Positions 14,713 to 17,599 of a DNA stretch of 17,599 bases are shown one piece after another. A program made the position numbers and the translations under genes. How positions within the stretch are numbered: position 1 is the first letter of the stretch; each line of letters starts with the position of its first letter. A model generated the notes under the pieces. The model was not told the origin of the DNA. It made no database searches and saw only the letters and a list, made by a program, of their open reading frames with translations. The DNA comes from an uncultured Verrucomicrobiota bacterium (GTDB lineage Bacteria; Verrucomicrobiota; Verrucomicrobiia; Limisphaerales; UBA9464): assembly GCA_903925515.1 (NCBI GenBank), contig CAIYFP010000496.1, positions 1-17,599 of the forward strand. The letters are read 5' to 3'.

Positions 14713-16317
14713 ATGGCGGGCGAGGGGCGCCGGCAGGCGGTGGCCGTCGTGGCTGGATTGGTTTGGGCCATGGCGTATCCCGGGCCGGGCATCGCCGGGC
14801 TGGCATGGCTGGCGCCGGGCATGATGTGGCATGCGGCGTTGGGCGCGGGGATCGGCGGGGCGTTCCGGCTGGGCTACATGGCGGGGCTGGTGCAGGCCAT
14901 GGTCTCGCTGCGTTGGCTGCTCAACATGCCGCACCCGGCCGGGGCGATGGCGGGCTGGCTTGCGTTGTCTGGCTATTGCGCATTGTACCCGGGGCTATGG
15001 CTCGCATGGGGAGCATGGGGCCGCGGCGAGGGACGTGCGCTGCGGCCGTGGCGGGAGGCGGCCGGGGCGCATGCATCCCTGGGCTGGCCACGTCGGATGT
15101 GGGTGCCGTTGGGCGCGGCGACCGGCTGGGTGGGGATCGAGTGGCTCCGGGGCTGGTTCCTCACAGGCTTCCCATGGAACGCGCTGGGGGTGTCGCAATG
15201 GAGGCAGGTACCCATGGTGCAGCTCGCCAGCGTCACGGGCGTGCACGGGCTGAGCCTGCTGGTATGCTGGATGTCGGTGGCCATGGCCGGGGCCGGTGTC
15301 GTGTTGCTCTCGAGGCCGCGCGAGCGCTGGGGCTGGATGGCCGAGGTTCGCCTCCCGTTGCTGGCCCTCATGGCGACTCTGGGCTGGGGGTTCCACCGGG
15401 TCATGGACGAGCGCCGGAAGGAACGGGAGGCCAATCCCCGCCTTCTCAAGCTGGCCCTCGTGCAGCCCTCGATCCCGCAGACCTTGCTCTGGGACCCCGC
15501 CGAGCGAGACCGCTCGTTTGCCGTGGCGGCCCGCCTGACCCGCGCCGCCCTCGAAACCCGGCCCGACGTCGTCGTGTGGCCCGAGGGCGACTTCGGGCTT
15601 GGGCGCGAGAACTTCGCGTCGATGTCGGCGGAGTTGTCGCGGGCGGGGGTGGAATGGGTGTTCAGCGCGAACGACTACGAGGAGGGCCCGGGGGCTGGCC
15701 GGGCGTACAACGCGGCGTTCAGCACGGGACGCGACGGGCGGGTCTCGGGGACGTATCGGAAGCGGCGCCTTGTCGTCTTCGGCGAATACGTGCCATGGGC
15801 GGGGGCGTTGCCGTTCATGAAGAACCTGACGCCCATCGGGGATGGGTTCGCGGCGGGCAACGCGCCGGCCGCGTTCAAGCTGGCCGGGGCCACGGCGTCG
15901 CCGGTGATTTGCTTCGAGGACATCTTCCCAAACGGCATCCGGGACCATGTGCGAGGCGGCACGGACTTCCTGCTCGAGCTGACGAACGACGGATGGTTCG
16001 GGCGCGGCCCGGCGCAGTGGCAACACCTTGCCAACGCCGTGTTCCGGGCGGTCGAGAACGGCGTGGCCTTGGTCCGTTGCACGAACAACGGCGTGACTGG
16101 CTGGGTGGACGCCACGGGGGTGGTGCGGGATCAACTGGGTGAGCCCGGGAGGTCGGTTCACGACGAGGGCTTCATGCTGGTGCGGGTGCCGGTCGGGTGG
16201 GGAAACGCCGGCGACACGCCCTACGCACGACGTGGCGACGTGCTCGCCCACGCCTGCGTGGCGTCCATGGCATGGATGGGCCTTCGTCGGGTCATGGCAA
16301 AGAGGCGAGCGACATGA
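14713..16317 (+). CDS. lnt: Apolipoprotein N-acyltransferase
   Basis: A 534-residue inner-membrane enzyme that adds the third acyl chain to the N-terminal cysteine of lipoproteins. The start is uncertain: the frame is open to GTG 14635 and has ATGs at 14647 and 14677. MAGEGRRQAVAV at 14713 is preferred because it directly precedes the first membrane helix and gives a normal length. Several hydrophobic helices fill residues 1-225, with the conserved WLRGWFLTGFPWNALG. The C-terminal nitrilase domain (about 243-500) carries the Glu-Lys-Cys triad: E291 in VVWPEGDF, K350 in YRKRRLVVFGEYVPW, and C400 in VICFEDIFP. The TNDGWFG and RCTNNGVTG blocks are also present. The stop overlaps the next gene by ATGA. 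Confidence 0.94.
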   Translation: MAGEGRRQAVAVVAGLVWAMAYPGPGIAGLAWLAPGMMWHAALGAGIGGAFRLGYMAGLVQAMVSLRWLLNMPHPAGAMAGWLALSGYCALYPGLWLAWGAWGRGEGRALRPWREAAGAHASLGWPRRMWVPLGAATGWVGIEWLRGWFLTGFPWNALGVSQWRQVPMVQLASVTGVHGLSLLVCWMSVAMAGAGVVLLSRPRERWGWMAEVRLPLLALMATLGWGFHRVMDERRKEREANPRLLKLALVQPSIPQTLLWDPAERDRSFAVAARLTRAALETRPDVVVWPEGDFGLGRENFASMSAELSRAGVEWVFSANDYEEGPGAGRAYNAAFSTGRDGRVSGTYRKRRLVVFGEYVPWAGALPFMKNLTPIGDGFAAGNAPAAFKLAGATASPVICFEDIFPNGIRDHVRGGTDFLLELTNDGWFGRGPAQWQHLANAVFRAVENGVALVRCTNNGVTGWVDATGVVRDQLGEPGRSVHDEGFMLVRVPVGWGNAGDTPYARRGDVLAHACVASMAWMGLRRVMAKRRAT

Positions 16318-16895
16318 ACGCGACGCCCACGAAGGATCGATGGACGGGACTGGATGCCATCCTCGAATCCGGCTGGCGGGCATGGGCCGATGCGGCGCGC
16401 ACGCCCGGACATCCGTTCCGCACGCCCGTCGTGGCCACTGCCGGGGACGACGGCGACGCGCGGGTGGTGGTCCTCCGGGCCGTGGACCGCGACGCGGCCG
16501 AGCTGGAGTTCCACACGGACGCAAGGTCGCCCAAGGTGGAGGCGCTCAGGCGATCGCCCCGGTTGACATGGGTTTTCCATGACCCCGCGGGCGGCGTCCA
16601 ATGGAGGGTGCGCGGCCATGCAAGGCTGCATGTTGGCGACGAGGCGTGGCGGTCGGCATGGGAGCGCGTGCCGCCGCCGTCCCGGGCGAGCTACGCATGC
16701 CCAGCCGCGCCCGGGACCGTCGTGAGGGCGCCCATGGAGGCGATCGACTTCGCCGGGCACGGCCCTCGGCACTTCATGGTGGTGCGATGCCATGCCGAAC
16801 GCATGGACTGGCTTGGGCTTCGGCCGGAGGGGAACCTGCGCGCGATCTGGACCCGGGAAGGGAACTCATGGAAGGGCGACTGGGTGGCGCCGTAG
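16314..16895 (+). CDS. Pyridoxamine 5'-phosphate oxidase-like FMN-binding protein
   Basis: A 193-residue split-barrel flavoprotein. HPFRTPVVATAGDDGDARVVVLRAV, HTDARSPKVEALRRSP and VQWRVRGHARLH follow the PNPOx pattern, and the overall shape is closest to the Alr4036-type (Pyridox_oxase_2) branch rather than classical PdxH. It probably binds FMN as a cytoplasmic dimer. True PNP/PMP oxidase activity is not assured in this branch. Start ATG 16314 overlaps the lnt stop as ATGA; the longer upstream frame lies inside lnt and is discarded. C-terminal residues GLRPEGNLRAIWTREG resemble the phosphate-binding end of PdxH-like proteins. Confidence 0.8.
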   Translation: MNATPTKDRWTGLDAILESGWRAWADAARTPGHPFRTPVVATAGDDGDARVVVLRAVDRDAAELEFHTDARSPKVEALRRSPRLTWVFHDPAGGVQWRVRGHARLHVGDEAWRSAWERVPPPSRASYACPAAPGTVVRAPMEAIDFAGHGPRHFMVVRCHAERMDWLGLRPEGNLRAIWTREGNSWKGDWVAP

Positions 16896-16897
16896 AA

Positions 16898-16957
16898 GCA
16901 CGCTGGATCGCCGAGCCCGCGTTCCCAGCCCCGCCTTGCCGCATCGTCCCGGCGTGC
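16898..16957. repeat. 9-bp imperfect inverted repeat upstream of the intron
   Basis: GCACGCTGG (16898-16906) can pair with CCGGCGTGC (16949-16957) with one G-T wobble across a 42-nt loop, immediately after the PNPOx-like gene stop. It could be a terminator-like structure in the 5' exon of the intron. There is no T-run. Confidence 0.3.
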
Positions 16958-17445
16958 GCCAGCGAAGTGGGTCACCGCGTAGGTGCGAGTTCCACCGGTC
17001 GAGTGGGATGGTTCACCACCGAATCACGATGTCCGGGATGAGGCCGCGAGGCCGAACCCCAAGCGGGACGTCGAAGCAACCGTCGGGTTGCCGCGAGGGC
17101 GACACGACAGGAAGGGAGACCATGGTAAGCCGGGAGGCCTTGGGCCGTCGGACGGCACCATCCCAACCCCCCGTCCATGGGCCTGTCCCCCCCAAGGCGG
17201 GCCGGGCGGCGCGAGAAGTCGGAATCCCTCGTCGTGGCATGGATGCGGCGGAGATCCCAACCGCCGCGGAGCGAAGGGGGGCACTTGGGTCGATGCGGGT
17301 GCGAACAGCGCGGAACCCGGGACATGGCTGCACGGGGGAGGAGACTTTCCGCGGGCGGATCACGACCCTACTCAAGGTTCGGAAGCGGCAGCGCACGCTC
17401 CATCGACAAGCCACCATGAAGCGATGCGACGAACGACCCTCGGAA

Positions 17446-17476
17446 AGCCGGATGCGGTAGGACCGCCTGTCCGGTT
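17446..17476 (+). ncRNA. Group II intron domain V (catalytic hairpin)
   Basis: The lower stem is AGCCGGAT (17446-17453) pairing with GTCCGGTT (17469-17476), including two G-U pairs. A 2-nt bulge (17467-17468) and an upper stem GCGG/CCGC (17454-17457, 17463-17466) follow. The AGC triad occupies 17446-17448. This is the standard domain V layout, but the terminal loop is the 5-nt UAGGA (a triloop if U-A pairs) where a GNRA tetraloop is usual. Confidence 0.88.
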
Positions 17477-17480
17477 CGAT

Positions 17481-17552
17481 GAGGGGCGAGCCTGGGGATG
17501 GTAACGGACAACTGCGGTCTGTTGAACTCCTTCAACCCCGCCTCGCCTACTC
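17481..17552 (+). ncRNA. Group II intron domain VI with bulged branch-point adenosine
   Basis: GAG (17481-17483) pairs with CTC (17550-17552). A17549 is then unpaired, and the helix continues GGGCGAG (17484-17490) with CTCGCCT (17542-17548), including one G-U. Distally AACGGAC (17503-17509) pairs with GTCTGTT (17517-17523). The bulged A is placed as the branch-point nucleophile should be, giving an intron end at TAC (17553-17555). Confidence 0.85.
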
Positions 17553-17555
17553 TAC

Positions 17556-17599
17556 CTAGTGTCGTGTCTCACCAATCGCTGGTGTTGGGTTGCTCCAAG
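17556..17599. other. 3' exon flank of the intron, unassigned
   Basis: Only 44 nt remain. CACCA (17571-17575) and TGGTG (17581-17585) form a small inverted repeat. No protein or RNA can be assigned; the beginning of another mobile element is possible but not shown. Confidence 0.25.

Larger units (their letters stand above)
16983..17555 (+). ncRNA. Group II intron ribozyme without an internal ORF
   Basis: The 3' part is diagnostic: a domain V at 17446-17476 with the AGC catalytic triad, and a domain VI at 17481-17552 with a bulged branch-point A at 17549, seven nucleotides from an AC 3' end (17554-17555). The 5' end is placed at GTGCG (16983-16987), the group II consensus, directly followed by a stem (16990-16995 with 17003-17008). 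Between them lie tight hairpins expected of domain I and other domains: GGCC-GCGA-GGCC (17042-17053, a GNRA loop), GCAACC/GGTTGC (17076-17091), GCCGT/ACGGC (17144-17156), and GCGGCGG/CCGCCGC (17245-17267). No reverse transcriptase is encoded, so domain IV must be short. The 3' end is firmer than the 5' end. Group II introns self-splice as lariats and move by retrohoming when an intron-encoded protein is supplied. Confidence 0.8.

Noticed and set aside
14363..14806. Minus-strand 147-codon frame between hemL and lnt
   Set aside because: Pro/Arg/Ser-rich with no motif; it overlaps the lnt start region.
4401..17180. Many CCATGG hexamers
   Set aside because: Largely explained by the fixed Met codon in GCC-ATG-G contexts in GC-rich genes; no spacing pattern is seen.
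16983..17504. Plus-strand frames across the intron ending in phrases such as GKPDAVGPPVRFDEG
   Set aside because: This is the translation of ribozyme domain V, a known source of spurious protein annotations; the DNA acts as structured RNA.
1..17599. CRISPR arrays, tRNA and rRNA genes, tandem repeats
   Set aside because: I looked for repeated units and tRNA-like arms and found none that hold up.

Overview
The window is GC-rich bacterial chromosome with dense, tightly packed genes. It most likely comes from the PVC group, probably Verrucomicrobiota. That assignment is inferred from three things: a solitary prepilin-type protein of the H-X9-DG kind, an exported LamG-like protein with a C-terminal segment common in that phylum, and the overall gene style. 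No rRNA or tRNA is present to confirm it.

Left block (1-5149, minus strand). Read in the direction of transcription: a two-domain hypothetical protein (TerB-like helices plus a PH/GRAM-like C-terminus), glycine-cleavage aminomethyltransferase gcvT, then a MacB/LolCDE-type ABC exporter made of an ATPase and two FtsX-family permeases. The second permease runs off the left edge. Gaps in the last four genes are 15 nt, a 4-nt overlap and 9 nt, so they look like one operon.

Middle block (5150-9565). A roughly 500-bp divergent region leads to acpS (+), which overlaps the 3' end of a primary-type sigma-70 factor (-) by 34 bp. Next come two peroxiredoxin genes (-), an AhpE-like one with a clear intrinsic terminator and a Bcp-like one. 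An exported LamG-like protein (+) is divergent from the Bcp gene. A prepilin-type protein (-) converges on it.

Right block (10441-16895, plus strand). rfaE1 (heptose-7-P kinase), gmhB (heptose bisphosphate phosphatase) and tatD are joined by ATGA stop/start overlaps. They are followed by hemL, then lnt (apolipoprotein N-acyltransferase) joined by another ATGA overlap to a PNPOx-like flavoprotein gene. The block is mainly envelope biogenesis (LPS heptose, lipoprotein maturation) plus tetrapyrrole synthesis.

Right edge (about 16983-17555). This stretch contains no convincing protein gene. It ends in a recognisable group II intron domain V followed by a domain VI with a bulged branch-point adenosine, and it has a GUGCG-type 5' end about 573 nt upstream with several tight hairpins between. 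I interpret it as a compact group II intron with no reverse-transcriptase ORF. It is the most interesting item in the window.
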